Assembly: GCF_000424465.1 (NCBI RefSeq)
Contig: NZ_KE384194.1
Span: 15,145-79,144 of the forward strand
Direction of reading: 5' to 3'
Source: Butyrivibrio hungatei NK4A153
Lineage (GTDB): Bacteria > Bacillota > Clostridia > Lachnospirales > Lachnospiraceae
Length of the DNA stretch: 64,000 nucleotides
Shown here: one piece after another, positions 15,144 to 23,407 of the stretch
Layout of the letters: every line of letters starts with the position of its first letter
Position numbering within the stretch: position 1 is the first letter of the stretch
The notes under the pieces: model-generated
What the model saw: only the letters and a program-made list of their open reading frames with translations
Told to the model about the DNA's origin: nothing
Database searches by the model: none
Made by a program: the position numbers and the translations under genes

Positions 15144-16997
15144 TTAAACTCCTGTCTGGAGTATCAGTCTGTCATAGATCTCTGTAAGCGTCTGTATCAT
15201 CTTAGACGAGAGATTGTAGGCATTCTGGAACTTAACGAGGTTTGCTGCTTCCTCGTCTTCATCTACTCCGGAATCGGAATTTCTCTGATTATCGATAGTC
15301 GTTTCGAGAGCAGTGTAGGTTTTTTCAAGAGTTCCCGAATTGCTGGTGTTGAGCGCTACATCGGCAAGAACTTTTGTAAGGAACTCTCCTGATGTGGCTC
15401 CCCTGAATATCTTTGCCGTGTTGAACATATCTCTTAATTTCGTGAGGTTTCCAAATTCTGATTCACCCTCAGTAACGTCGGCTCTTGTCGCAAGTCTGTT
15501 TGCATCCTTAAGGAGAACACCATTCACCTCAAAATTGCCTCCGCGAAGCATGTAATATCCCTTATTCTCAGATTTTTCCGTAAGCTGATCGTATGAATAC
15601 TGTGCTGCCGAATTCATATCGATTCCTCCGGTAAGAAGGAATTGTCCGGGTTTCTCATCGGAATCTGAAGGATAACCCGTGGTCATTATCCCATTTACAG
15701 CCGATGAAAACTGTCTTATCCACTCATTCATCTGAGAGAGATAATAAGGAATTCCCTGATAGTCGTTAAATTTGCCAACAGACACTTTTCTGTGCGCTTC
15801 AGGCATGCTCTTTAGCGTGTCACCGTCTATTGTAAATGTATATGTATCTTTTCCGTCATATTCCCAACTGTCGTATCTGTAATCCTGATCTCCGATATGA
15901 ATCGCGCCCTCAATGGGAAGCGTGCACTTAGTCATATCCATAAGGTTCTTGTCGGTAACTTTTACGGTCACCTTGACGGGACGCGACTCGCCGTCAACAA
16001 CCGTGCAGTCTCCGTTGAAGTAATGGCCGTTATTTCCGTCTCTTACCGCAAGAAGTCCCTGAAGCTCTCCGCCGATAAGCATTGAATCAATTGCAAAATC
16101 AGAAAGTTCCGCTATGTTGTCTCCATCCTTATAGCTTGCACTTCCCCACTTAATATCATAAAGTCCGTCAATATCATTCTGGTTCGTAGATCCGTCCGAC
16201 GGTCTCGAAACACAGACCATCTGTCTGAATTCGTAAGTATCAACGAGTTCATATCCGCCGGCAACCCAGACCTGGTAACGTGTTGCGCCCGTTTCTCTGT
16301 CAGGCTGTGTATCATCGACGATAGCTGTTTCTTTTACTTCTACCGATACCAATTTGGAAAGATCGTCTATAAGAACATCTCTTTTATCCCTGAGTTCGTT
16401 TGCGGTCGTTCCCGTCATCTCGATTACGTTGATCTGCTTGTTGATGGAAGCAACTTCCTGAGCTATCGATGTGATTCTGTCAGCACAGAGTTTGATCTCA
16501 GCGTTTACGTCAGCCTGTGCACCCTGAAGGTTATTATATGCATTGTTAAAGTACTCGGTGATACTCTGCATTTGTGATATAAATGTACTCTTTGACTCTG
16601 TCGTTCCCGCTGCAGTCATTACCGACTGAAGTGAAGCACTCATCTTGGTAAAAAGAGATGAGAAGCCGGTCGTTCCGTTGTCATCAAGGTACTGCTCGAT
16701 AAGCTTGTTGTAATAGTTCTTCTGGCTCACATTTCCAAGGAGCTGTTCGTTATTTCTGAACTTAACGTCATAGAAACTGTCGCGGATTCTTTCAATCGCT
16801 ATAGTATCAACACCTGCACCGGCACAGCCATACTTTGCAAATACCCTGATAGCATCTGAAGCTTCCTGTTTAACCTTCTGCCTGCTGTATCCATCGGTAT
16901 TTACATTAGATATGTTGTTTGCTGTTGTGTTAAGTGCTGCATTTGCGGCTCTTAGTCCGGATGCTGCAATATTAAGTCCAAAAAATGTCGATGTCAT
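15144..16997 (-). CDS. flgK: Hook-associated protein FlgK (HAP1), paralogue 1
   Basis: 617 residues. The N-terminal flagellar rod/hook motif (FGLNIAASGLRAANAALNTTANNISNVNTDGYSRQ) and C-terminal D0 helix (NLVKFQNAYNLSSKMIQTLTEIYDRLI) are diagnostic. The middle carries a FlgK helical domain (LDDNGTTGFSSLFTKMSASLQSV) and a beta-rich insertion. FlgK joins hook to FlgL and filament. GGAGGG precedes ATG 16997. A second flgK lies directly upstream (17049-18707), 51 bases away in the same operon, and the two differ widely outside the ends. Confidence 0.93.
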   Translation of the reverse strand: MTSTFFGLNIAASGLRAANAALNTTANNISNVNTDGYSRQKVKQEASDAIRVFAKYGCAGAGVDTIAIERIRDSFYDVKFRNNEQLLGNVSQKNYYNKLIEQYLDDNGTTGFSSLFTKMSASLQSVMTAAGTTESKSTFISQMQSITEYFNNAYNNLQGAQADVNAEIKLCADRITSIAQEVASINKQINVIEMTGTTANELRDKRDVLIDDLSKLVSVEVKETAIVDDTQPDRETGATRYQVWVAGGYELVDTYEFRQMVCVSRPSDGSTNQNDIDGLYDIKWGSASYKDGDNIAELSDFAIDSMLIGGELQGLLAVRDGNNGHYFNGDCTVVDGESRPVKVTVKVTDKNLMDMTKCTLPIEGAIHIGDQDYRYDSWEYDGKDTYTFTIDGDTLKSMPEAHRKVSVGKFNDYQGIPYYLSQMNEWIRQFSSAVNGIMTTGYPSDSDEKPGQFLLTGGIDMNSAAQYSYDQLTEKSENKGYYMLRGGNFEVNGVLLKDANRLATRADVTEGESEFGNLTKLRDMFNTAKIFRGATSGEFLTKVLADVALNTSNSGTLEKTYTALETTIDNQRNSDSGVDEDEEAANLVKFQNAYNLSSKMIQTLTEIYDRLILQTGV

Positions 16998-17048
16998 AAT
17001 CTCTTCCCTCCGACATATTTACCATGTGTGCCAAAATTACCGTCAAAG

Positions 17049-18707
17049 TCACGATCCAAGTGTTGATACCAGGTGTTCAAGCATCTCACTTACTACGTTT
17101 ATGTATCTGCTTGATGCGTTGTATGCGTTCTGGAACTGGATCATAAATTCAAGTTCCTCATCACTTGATACGCCGACGATCTGCTCTCTTGCGGCAGATA
17201 TAGATGAAACGGTCTGCTCCTGAGCTTCCGCAACGCTTTTAAGCTTATCTCCCGTGTTGGCTATCTGTGAAACAAGGCTGTTGTAATACGACAGGATGTC
17301 ATTTCTTGTATAAACATTTGGATTTAAAGTATAATCCGATTTTGTAAAAGCTTCTTTTAAAGCCGTAACAGTTGCTGTATCTTCGTTTCCCTCAACTGTT
17401 CTGTATGTGAATGTCGTGGGATCCGTCAAAAGAATCGGATTAACCTGTGCATTCTTTATAGTAAATCCTGTCTTTATACTTCCTGCAGGATGCTTGTCAT
17501 CTATCTTGTAGGCCAATGCATCTTCTTCGTTTGATACTATGAACATCGTGTAATCCGACGCTCTTCCGAGTGAATTGTCCATAGTCGCAGGATTGCTCTC
17601 CGCATCTTCCATGACTTTATTGATCGCAGTCATAACATTGTGTATCAGCTGATCGAATTCCGCTTCTACATTCATAATGACCGACTGTGAAATATTGCTT
17701 TTATAATAATCTGTGCTCTCTACAATGTCGTGATAAGACGCATGGTGGTCTCCTCTTGCAAGAAGAACCGCTTTGAGCTTACCTATATCGGTATCTGTGG
17801 CTGTAGAAACCGGCTGAGTCAGGTCAAAAAGATGTGCTCCCTCGATTGAAGTAACAATTTCTTTTCCCTCTCTGTCATATTCCTTGACCGCAGCATACTC
17901 CCAATAAGGTGTGGCATATCCCACGCTGCTCTCGAGCTTAACATCGATTCCTATATGATTTACATGATCGGTGGTTATGAAACTCGATCCTTCAAAAAGA
18001 ACCGATACATTACCGAAAATGTCTTCCGAATAATCTATTTTTCCATATTGACCGAGTTTATCGAGAAGATTGTTTCTTGTATCTCTAAGGTCATTTGCCT
18101 TTTCTTCTCTTCCGGATTCAATATTTACAATCTCTTCATTTAAAGCCCTAATCTTATCGCCAATATCATTTATATTTTTAACTATGTCGGAAACAGAGGC
18201 ATCCAGGTTGTCCTGATATGAAACAAAGCCGTCATACACGCTCTTTGCTTTTGTCAGAAACTCATTTGCCCTCGTCACAAGCGCACTCTGCGTAACCGCT
18301 GATGTAGGATCCTTGGCAAGTTCCTGCACGGATGTCCACAGATTATTTAAAGATTCACTGAACTCTGTTCCGTTCATCTCCTGAAGCTGATCTTCTATCT
18401 CTTCAAGAGCTTTCTGAGAAATATCGTAATATGAGTATCTTCCCGATTCTTTTCTGTAAGCTTTGTCAAGGAAAACATCCCTTACCTGCTTACAATTATT
18501 ATATTCAACGCCTGTTCCTATCTGCTTCCAGGCAATACATTCATTTCTCTTCTCAAGAGTCTGATATGCCCTTGTTCCCTGTGATATCTGCTGTCTTGTA
18601 TATCCTTCGGTATCAAGGTTTGCCATATTGTGTGCAGTTGTATTAAGTGCGTTCTGCGATGTCTGCAACCCTGATGTGCCGACATATAAGTTCGCCATGA
18701 GGGACAT
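17049..18707 (-). CDS. flgK: Hook-associated protein FlgK (HAP1), paralogue 2
   Basis: 552 residues with the same two diagnostic ends (LYVGTSGLQTSQNALNTTAHNMANLDTEGYTRQQI and FMIQFQNAYNASSRYINVVSEMLEHLVSTLG) and the FlgK helical segment (LQEMNGTEFSESLNNLWTSVQELAK). It closely resembles Gram-positive FlgK in length and is probably the main junction protein; the role of the adjacent 617-residue paralogue is open. GGAGG lies seven bases before ATG 18707. It follows flgN by 133 bases, an interval with no evident gene. Confidence 0.93.
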   Translation of the reverse strand: MSLMANLYVGTSGLQTSQNALNTTAHNMANLDTEGYTRQQISQGTRAYQTLEKRNECIAWKQIGTGVEYNNCKQVRDVFLDKAYRKESGRYSYYDISQKALEEIEDQLQEMNGTEFSESLNNLWTSVQELAKDPTSAVTQSALVTRANEFLTKAKSVYDGFVSYQDNLDASVSDIVKNINDIGDKIRALNEEIVNIESGREEKANDLRDTRNNLLDKLGQYGKIDYSEDIFGNVSVLFEGSSFITTDHVNHIGIDVKLESSVGYATPYWEYAAVKEYDREGKEIVTSIEGAHLFDLTQPVSTATDTDIGKLKAVLLARGDHHASYHDIVESTDYYKSNISQSVIMNVEAEFDQLIHNVMTAINKVMEDAESNPATMDNSLGRASDYTMFIVSNEEDALAYKIDDKHPAGSIKTGFTIKNAQVNPILLTDPTTFTYRTVEGNEDTATVTALKEAFTKSDYTLNPNVYTRNDILSYYNSLVSQIANTGDKLKSVAEAQEQTVSSISAAREQIVGVSSDEELEFMIQFQNAYNASSRYINVVSEMLEHLVSTLGS

Positions 18708-18840
18708 ATATCTTTCCTCCTGATCTTTATAGGTCTTTTAATGCATTTTTTTGCACAAAAAAGACACTACAGTTTTTCATTTAGTTACCAAAGGGGGTTA
18801 TCTACATGCATCTGTACCACTTTCATGCTCATGTGATACA

Positions 18841-19359
18841 TTACTGCTTTGCATCAAACCCGCCCGATGTGTAACCAAGACATTCACCTGTAGTGCCTAA
18901 AGCTCTTGAATAATTTGCTGTTTCAGGAGCTCTTTTTGAGGCCTGGATGATATTCATCTCGAATTGGACCATCTCAAGTGAACTGCGCAGCAGCTCCTGA
19001 TTCTGTCCGTTTACACGTCTGACATCTCCTGCAACACCAACGAGCCTATCGCGTTGCACTGCCAGGTTTTTCTGATCGACAGGTCTTTTTTCCAATACTT
19101 CGATCAGATCGGTCAGTTTCAATGAATTAACATCCTTGTTTAGTACGTTTGCAATATCTTTCATTGCCTCTTCGCGTTTTTTCTCAAGAGACTGGATATT
19201 ACCTATTACGCACTGCTCCTCATCCGTGATTTTCGCAAGTGCCTCAAGATTTCCTTCTATTATGACGGAAGTCTTTTGGCTAGATAACCCCAGTAAATTT
19301 TCGTACATTGTACACTCCCGGTCGAGCACGTCGACCAGATTCTCCATTAAGCTTGCCAC
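18841..19359 (-). CDS. flgN: Flagellar export chaperone FlgN
   Basis: The helical protein (about 172 residues) has the FlgN pattern: LMENLVDVLDRECTMYENLLGLSSQK, long coiled helices, then NQELLRSSLEMVQFEMNII. FlgN binds FlgK and FlgL before secretion, and here it stands directly before two flgK genes. The start is uncertain. GTG 19359 has GGAGG nine bases upstream and fits best; an ATG three codons earlier touches the GGAGG, and one four codons later has only GGTGG. It is 24 bases after flgM. Confidence 0.88.
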   Translation of the reverse strand: MASLMENLVDVLDRECTMYENLLGLSSQKTSVIIEGNLEALAKITDEEQCVIGNIQSLEKKREEAMKDIANVLNKDVNSLKLTDLIEVLEKRPVDQKNLAVQRDRLVGVAGDVRRVNGQNQELLRSSLEMVQFEMNIIQASKRAPETANYSRALGTTGECLGYTSGGFDAKQ

Positions 19360-19391
19360 CGGAATCATCCTCCTGGATTATTTGTATTTAA

Positions 19392-19679
19392 TTATAACAA
19401 GCCATTTGCTTCTTCAAATTTAGCGAGTAATTTGTCAGCAAATGCTTCTCCGCTTACATCATAAGTGCCATTCTTTACAGCAGCCTTAAGCGAAGCAACC
19501 AGATCTTCTCTGACATCAGGAGTAGCCTTAACAGCCTGCTTAGCAACCTGAATATCTTTTCCTATAGAAGAAAACGAAACTGTATCTCTTACATCATTTG
19601 TCTTCTTAGCCTGCTGAGTCTTGTTAACTTTGTTGTTTGAATAGATCTGCTGAACTTGATTGTACGCTTCTATACGCAT
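19392..19679 (-). CDS. flgM: Anti-sigma-28 factor FlgM
   Basis: 95 residues: a short disordered N-terminus and the C-terminal sigma-binding helices (VREDLVASLKAAVKNGTYDVSGEAFADKLLAKF) typical of FlgM. FlgM holds sigma-D inactive until it is exported through the completed hook. The ATG at 19679 has AGGAGG. It heads the flgM-flgN-flgK-flgK operon and carries two sigma-D promoters upstream, so FlgM is itself made under the factor it inhibits. Confidence 0.92.
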   Translation of the reverse strand: MRIEAYNQVQQIYSNNKVNKTQQAKKTNDVRDTVSFSSIGKDIQVAKQAVKATPDVREDLVASLKAAVKNGTYDVSGEAFADKLLAKFEEANGLL

Positions 19680-19723
19680 ATCTTTTCCTCCTTCCTTGGA
19701 GCATTTTGTACTTCTTACTACAT

Positions 19724-19750
19724 TTATCGGAAGAAGTTTCCATAACTTTA
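19724..19750 (-). promoter_or_regulatory. Sigma-D promoter of flgM, proximal
   Basis: Minus strand TAAAGT, 14 bases, CCGATAA (19724-19730), 45 bases before the flgM ATG. Confidence 0.8.
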
Positions 19751-19842
19751 GTTCTGAGTACGAAATTATTCTCCCCCGGATACTTTTGTAAGTTATGGCT
19801 CAAACGCCCAAGGTATGCACCCTTTTTCACCCTACATTATCT

Positions 19843-19870
19843 TTATCGGACATTATTACACAAAACTTTA
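19843..19870 (-). promoter_or_regulatory. Sigma-D promoter of flgM, distal
   Basis: Minus strand TAAAGT, 15 bases, CCGATAA (19843-19849). Transcripts from here carry an extra leader of about 120 bases before the proximal promoter, including a GGC/GCC hairpin and GGGGGAG; no ORF fits it. Confidence 0.75.
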
Positions 19871-19904
19871 GATTAATTTTATAAAAAAGATCAAAAAACT
19901 TCAA

Positions 19905-20459
19905 TTAAATTGCCGAGAGCGAAATAACCATCTCCGCCGTCTCTTTTAGATTGGTTCCCGAGTCCATTGCGCACTTCTGGAGGTATCTGTGCGCTTCCGG
20001 CTCTGTCATATGGTGCCTGTCCATCAGAATCTCTTTTGCCTGATTTATTATCTTCTTGTCCTCATCGGACCTGCCCTCTTTCTTTGCCTTCTCTTTTGCC
20101 TTTTTTCTACTTCTTGTAACGCCCTCAAGCATGAGTTCAAGGGTGGAAAAAAGATCCGACTTCTTGAGCGGAGTCGGCAGATATACCAGTTTATCTCCGC
20201 AATTATCAAGTGGAGCCTTGTCAGGCGATGCTATCATCAGCATCTGAAAGAACTTGGGAAGATCAACGGCAAGCTCCGAATAGAGCATGTCACTTAAGCG
20301 GTAGCCACTGATAACGACTCCGCTCCCCAAATCTTCCATAGCAGAAAGAGCCTGCGCTCCCGAAGTGCAGGTAACCATTCCGTCATATCCGCCACGGCTT
20401 AATATGCTTTTGAAATTTTGCGCATCTTCCGATTTCGCAAACACAATAATAATATTCAC
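19905..20459 (-). CDS. ANTAR-domain response regulator
   Basis: 184 residues. The first 110 form a receiver-like domain (MNIIIVFAKSEDAQNFKSIL, VVISGYRLSDM, KLVYLPTPLKKSDLF); the usual phospho-acceptor Asp is not obvious, with Ser-Gly-Tyr at its place, so it may be a pseudo-receiver. A basic linker (SRKKAKEKAKKEG) leads to the ANTAR RNA-binding domain (INQAKEILMDRHHMTEPEAHRYLQKCAMD). ANTAR proteins bind paired hairpins and prevent termination, often of nitrogen genes. It is 54 bases downstream of glnA, whose leader contains a terminator, so feedback on glnA is likely. Confidence 0.88.
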   Translation of the reverse strand: MNIIIVFAKSEDAQNFKSILSRGGYDGMVTCTSGAQALSAMEDLGSGVVISGYRLSDMLYSELAVDLPKFFQMLMIASPDKAPLDNCGDKLVYLPTPLKKSDLFSTLELMLEGVTRSRKKAKEKAKKEGRSDEDKKIINQAKEILMDRHHMTEPEAHRYLQKCAMDSGTNLKETAEMVISLSAI

Positions 20460-20513
20460 AAATAAGCCTCAAGTTTCCATAAATTAATATTTTTACGAAC
20501 CCAAAATCTATTA

Positions 20514-21848
20514 TCAGAAGATGTTGAGGTATCTTCCAATCTCCCACTGGGTTACGCATGTGCGGAAATCTTTCCACTCTTTGCGTTTTGCATCAAGCAT
20601 TTTATTAAATATGGAATTGCCGAGAACTTCTTTTACAAATTCATCATCCTGATAAGCGTCAATGGCTTCACCGAGTGTCATAGGAAGTGTCTCAAGTCCG
20701 CTCTCTCTGAGATCGTCATAGGTCGCGTTCTTGAGATTATCACCAAGTTCCTCGGGAGGAGTCATCTTCTTTTCTATACCATCCATACCCGCTGCGAGAA
20801 TAAGCGCGATCGCAAGGTAAGGATTACATGTAGAATCGGGATTTCTGAGCTCGATTCTTGTATCCTGTCCGCGCTTTGAAGGTATTCTGATAAGAGCGCT
20901 TCTGTTGGCGCCCGAAGAAGACCATGAGATATTGACGGGAGCATCGTATCCCGGAACAAGTCTCTTATATGAATTGACGATAGGATTGGTAACAAGTGTC
21001 ATTGCCTTAACATGGCTGAGAACTCCTGCAATAAAGTATTTGGCTGTATCCGAAAGCCCACCGTTGTCATCTACAAATATGTTATTGCCGTTCTTGTCAT
21101 TCGCAATGATATTTATATGCATGCCCGATCCGCTGATTCCCTCTGTAGGCTTGGGCATAAAGGTAGCATAAAGACCATGTTTCTTGGCGATTGTCTTAAC
21201 TGCCATTCTGAAAGTCATGATCATATCTGCTGTTCGCTCTGCATCCTCTTCTCTAAAGTCGATTTCATGCTGTGCCGGCGCAATCTCATGATGCGAAGAT
21301 GAGATATCAAAACCAAGTTCTTCCAGGTTAAGGATGATGTCTCTTCTTACGTTCTCACCCTGATCTGCGGGAGCAACGTCGAAATATCCGCCTTTTTCAT
21401 GTGTCTTGTTGGTCGGTCTTCCCTCATCGTCATAATCAAATAAGAAGAATTCCGGCTCAGGATTGAGTTTAAAGTTAAGCCCCATTTTCTCAGCTTTTTT
21501 TACCACTTCATGAAGAACATTTCGTGAATCTCCCATGAAAGGTTTTCCGTCAACCGTATAGACATTGCAGAACATCCTCGCAACCTTGCCCGCCTGCGGT
21601 CTCCATGGATATATCTCAAAGCTGTCAAGATCGGGATATAAGTACATATCACTCTCGTCACTTCTGACAAATCCTTCAACCGATACGCCATCAAACATGC
21701 ACTCGTTATTAAGCGCGCATTCAAGCTGACTTGCAGCAATGGCGATGTTTTTGGGAATTCCGAAGATATCACAGAACTGAAGCCTTATAAAAGCTACGTC
21801 CTCTTCCTCAACGATACGGAAAATGTCTTCTTTGGTATATTTGCTCAT
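20514..21848 (-). CDS. glnA: Glutamine synthetase, type I
   Basis: 444 residues from ATG 21848 (GGAGG six bases before it; an earlier in-frame ATG lies inside that site). All GSI signatures are present: the beta-grasp N-terminus, PEPEFFLFD, the ATP-site KPTEGISGSGMHINI, NPIVNSYKRLVPGYDAPVNISWS, and RIELRNPDSTCNPYLA. No adenylylation-loop Tyr is evident, which places it with the Gram-positive GSI-alpha enzymes. It converts glutamate, ammonia and ATP to glutamine. It is transcribed with the ANTAR regulator and controlled by a leader terminator. Confidence 0.95.
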   Translation of the reverse strand: MSKYTKEDIFRIVEEEDVAFIRLQFCDIFGIPKNIAIAASQLECALNNECMFDGVSVEGFVRSDESDMYLYPDLDSFEIYPWRPQAGKVARMFCNVYTVDGKPFMGDSRNVLHEVVKKAEKMGLNFKLNPEPEFFLFDYDDEGRPTNKTHEKGGYFDVAPADQGENVRRDIILNLEELGFDISSSHHEIAPAQHEIDFREEDAERTADMIMTFRMAVKTIAKKHGLYATFMPKPTEGISGSGMHINIIANDKNGNNIFVDDNGGLSDTAKYFIAGVLSHVKAMTLVTNPIVNSYKRLVPGYDAPVNISWSSSGANRSALIRIPSKRGQDTRIELRNPDSTCNPYLAIALILAAGMDGIEKKMTPPEELGDNLKNATYDDLRESGLETLPMTLGEAIDAYQDDEFVKEVLGNSIFNKMLDAKRKEWKDFRTCVTQWEIGRYLNIF

Positions 21849-21868
21849 ATTGTCCTCCATTATAAAAA

Positions 21869-21913
21869 GGGCACCTCAAACAGCGAGCTCTCCTGCTCGT
21901 GTTAAAGGCGCCC
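21869..21913 (-). terminator. Leader terminator (attenuator) of glnA
   Basis: Between the promoter and the glnA ribosome site the minus strand folds as GGGCGCCT...AGGTGCCC around an inner CGAGC-AGGAGA-GCTCG hairpin and ends in TTTTTAT. A strong terminator ahead of the coding sequence implies control by antitermination. Confidence 0.75.
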
Positions 21914-21937
21914 TTGCCGTTCACATTTACTTCCTAT

Positions 21938-21967
21938 ATATTAATATTCTTTGGTTTGATGTGTCAA
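21938..21967 (-). promoter_or_regulatory. Sigma-A promoter of glnA
   Basis: Minus strand TTGACA (21962-21967), 18 bases, TAATAT (21938-21943). The transcript would begin about 20 bases before the attenuator hairpin. Confidence 0.7.
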
Positions 21968-22046
21968 TCGATTATTTTGAACCAAAACTATCGCATCCGA
22001 TATCTGCCTGTTATCTTAATTTTAATATATATTTGTACGAATTCCC

Positions 22047-22074
22047 TAATATAAGCCTGCGTCCTTACCGATAT
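22047..22074 (+). promoter_or_regulatory. Sigma-D promoter of the EF-hand gene
   Basis: TAAT/TATA at 22047-22053 and CCGATAT at 22068-22074, with 14 bases between TATA and CCGATAT. The -10 is the exact sigma-D consensus; the -35 is weaker. Confidence 0.6.
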
Positions 22075-22081
22075 ATATTGT

Positions 22082-22237
22082 GAAATATCCACGCGCCGGT
22101 GCAATAACGGCACGCGGCATATTGAGCTACGGAAAGCATGGATCTTCAAGGAGGATTGTTAATCTTCAGCTTTGGAGGTTCACTTTTTTTGCGCAAAAAG
22201 CATGAACCTTCAGGCTAACAAACGGAGGGAAAGAACC
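22082..22237 (+). other. Structured, GGA-rich 5' leader
   Basis: The leader holds a GC-rich imperfect hairpin (22092-22121), a long inverted repeat with arms GGTTCA (about 22177) and TGAACC (about 22208) around TTGCGCAA, and at least five GGA motifs (ACGGAAAG, ATGGATC, AAGGAGG, TTGGAGG, CGGAGGG). The last GGA lies in the ribosome site. This is the layout of CsrA targets. No known riboswitch signature is recognisable. Confidence 0.5.
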
Positions 22238-23317
22238 ATGAAAATTGCACAAAGTAACGTAAACCTGATGTCGAGTTCGTCGTACAGCGAAGGGCATTCT
22301 GTGAGTGTGTCAATAAGCACTGTTCCACGCGGAAGTTTCAGCGACAGCCTTGAATCTCAGAGACAGAAAGTTACATCTGATGATTTCTCGACATCCACCG
22401 GCGAATTTGCCTTGGGAAGTGAAAACTACAACTCGCTGAAGCCTTCAATGACGAGAAGCCTGAACACAACAACCGGCTCTCTTGAAGATCAGCTGATGGC
22501 CATAAGGACTTCACTTCTCGAACGGATTCTCCGCTTCATGAGGATTCTTGGCGGCGATGATATGAGTGAAAGCTTCGGTCAATCATTAGATAATATGTCG
22601 GGAATGATCGGAGCCGGCGGATTTATGTCCGTAACGACCGTGACCGAGAGCCATTTTGAAGAAGAGGCTGTATCCTTTGAAGGCACGGGAACCGCTCTTA
22701 CAGAAGACGGCCGAAGTATTGATTTTGGAGTTAAATTCTCCATGTCATCAAGGTTTGTACACGAATCCGGCATAAGCATCGCAAGCCCCAAAAACTTCCT
22801 GGATCCGCTTACGATCAATGTCGGCAGCGAAGTAACATCAATAAGCGATCAGACCTTCTTCTTTGACATTAACTGCGACGGAAAAGAGGATAAAATTTCG
22901 AATCTGTCAAAAGGTACAGGTTTCCTTGCCCTTGATAAAAATGGCGACGGGCATATAAACGACGGCTCGGAACTTTTCGGCACAAAAAGTGGAAACGGCT
23001 TCAAAGACCTGGCCGCATATGATCATGACGGAAACGGTTGGATTGATGAAAACGACGATGTATACAACGCTCTCAAAGTCTGGATTCGTAACGAAGACGG
23101 TACCGATACGCTTCTTTCGTTAAAAGAAGCCGATGTCGGTGCAATTTATCTTGGAAGTGCCGTAACAGACTACAGCTTACGGGACAGTTCTTTTAACACA
23201 GCTGCAAAGCTGCGCGCAAGCGGTGTATTCCTAAAAGAAAGCGGAGGCGTGGGAGTCGTCCAGCAGATTGATATGGCGACTCACGATGCTGACATAGAAA
23301 ATCGTTCCATTTCATAA
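22238..23317 (+). CDS. EF-hand-type calcium-binding protein, probably flagellum-associated
   Basis: 359 residues from ATG 22238 (GGAGGG eight bases before). The N-terminal 130 residues are Ser-rich with a helical stretch (LMAIRTSLLERILRFMRIL). After a beta-rich middle come three calcium-loop sequences: DINCDGKEDK (210-219), DKNGDGHINDGSE (233-245) and DHDGNGWIDEND (262-273). There is no signal peptide. I do not recognise a characterised family. Such DxDxDG proteins occur beside flagellar genes in several Firmicutes; a sigma-D promoter and GGA-rich leader here support a link to motility. Its own terminator follows. Confidence 0.75.
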   Translation: MKIAQSNVNLMSSSSYSEGHSVSVSISTVPRGSFSDSLESQRQKVTSDDFSTSTGEFALGSENYNSLKPSMTRSLNTTTGSLEDQLMAIRTSLLERILRFMRILGGDDMSESFGQSLDNMSGMIGAGGFMSVTTVTESHFEEEAVSFEGTGTALTEDGRSIDFGVKFSMSSRFVHESGISIASPKNFLDPLTINVGSEVTSISDQTFFFDINCDGKEDKISNLSKGTGFLALDKNGDGHINDGSELFGTKSGNGFKDLAAYDHDGNGWIDENDDVYNALKVWIRNEDGTDTLLSLKEADVGAIYLGSAVTDYSLRDSSFNTAAKLRASGVFLKESGGVGVVQQIDMATHDADIENRSIS

Positions 23318-23334
23318 AATTTGAGAAAAAAGAG

Positions 23335-23383
23335 TCCATGACCTATTTGCGAAATCTCTTCCGGTTAGGTCATGGATTTTTTA
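23335..23383 (+). terminator. Terminator of the EF-hand gene
   Basis: Perfect 11-bp stem TCCATGACCTA/TAGGTCATGGA (23335-23345, 23366-23376) followed by seven bases of T. Confidence 0.9.
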
Positions 23384-23407
23384 TAATTTTCTTCTCTATA
23401 ATCCTAC

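Noticed and set aside
21869-21930. Glutamine riboswitch before glnA
   Set aside because: The leader is too short and the conserved glnA-RNA sequence blocks are not present; a plain terminator explains the structure.
22082-22237. Cyclic-di-GMP or other known riboswitch in the EF-hand leader
   Set aside because: The conserved blocks of the GEMM classes are missing; only hairpins and GGA motifs can be supported.
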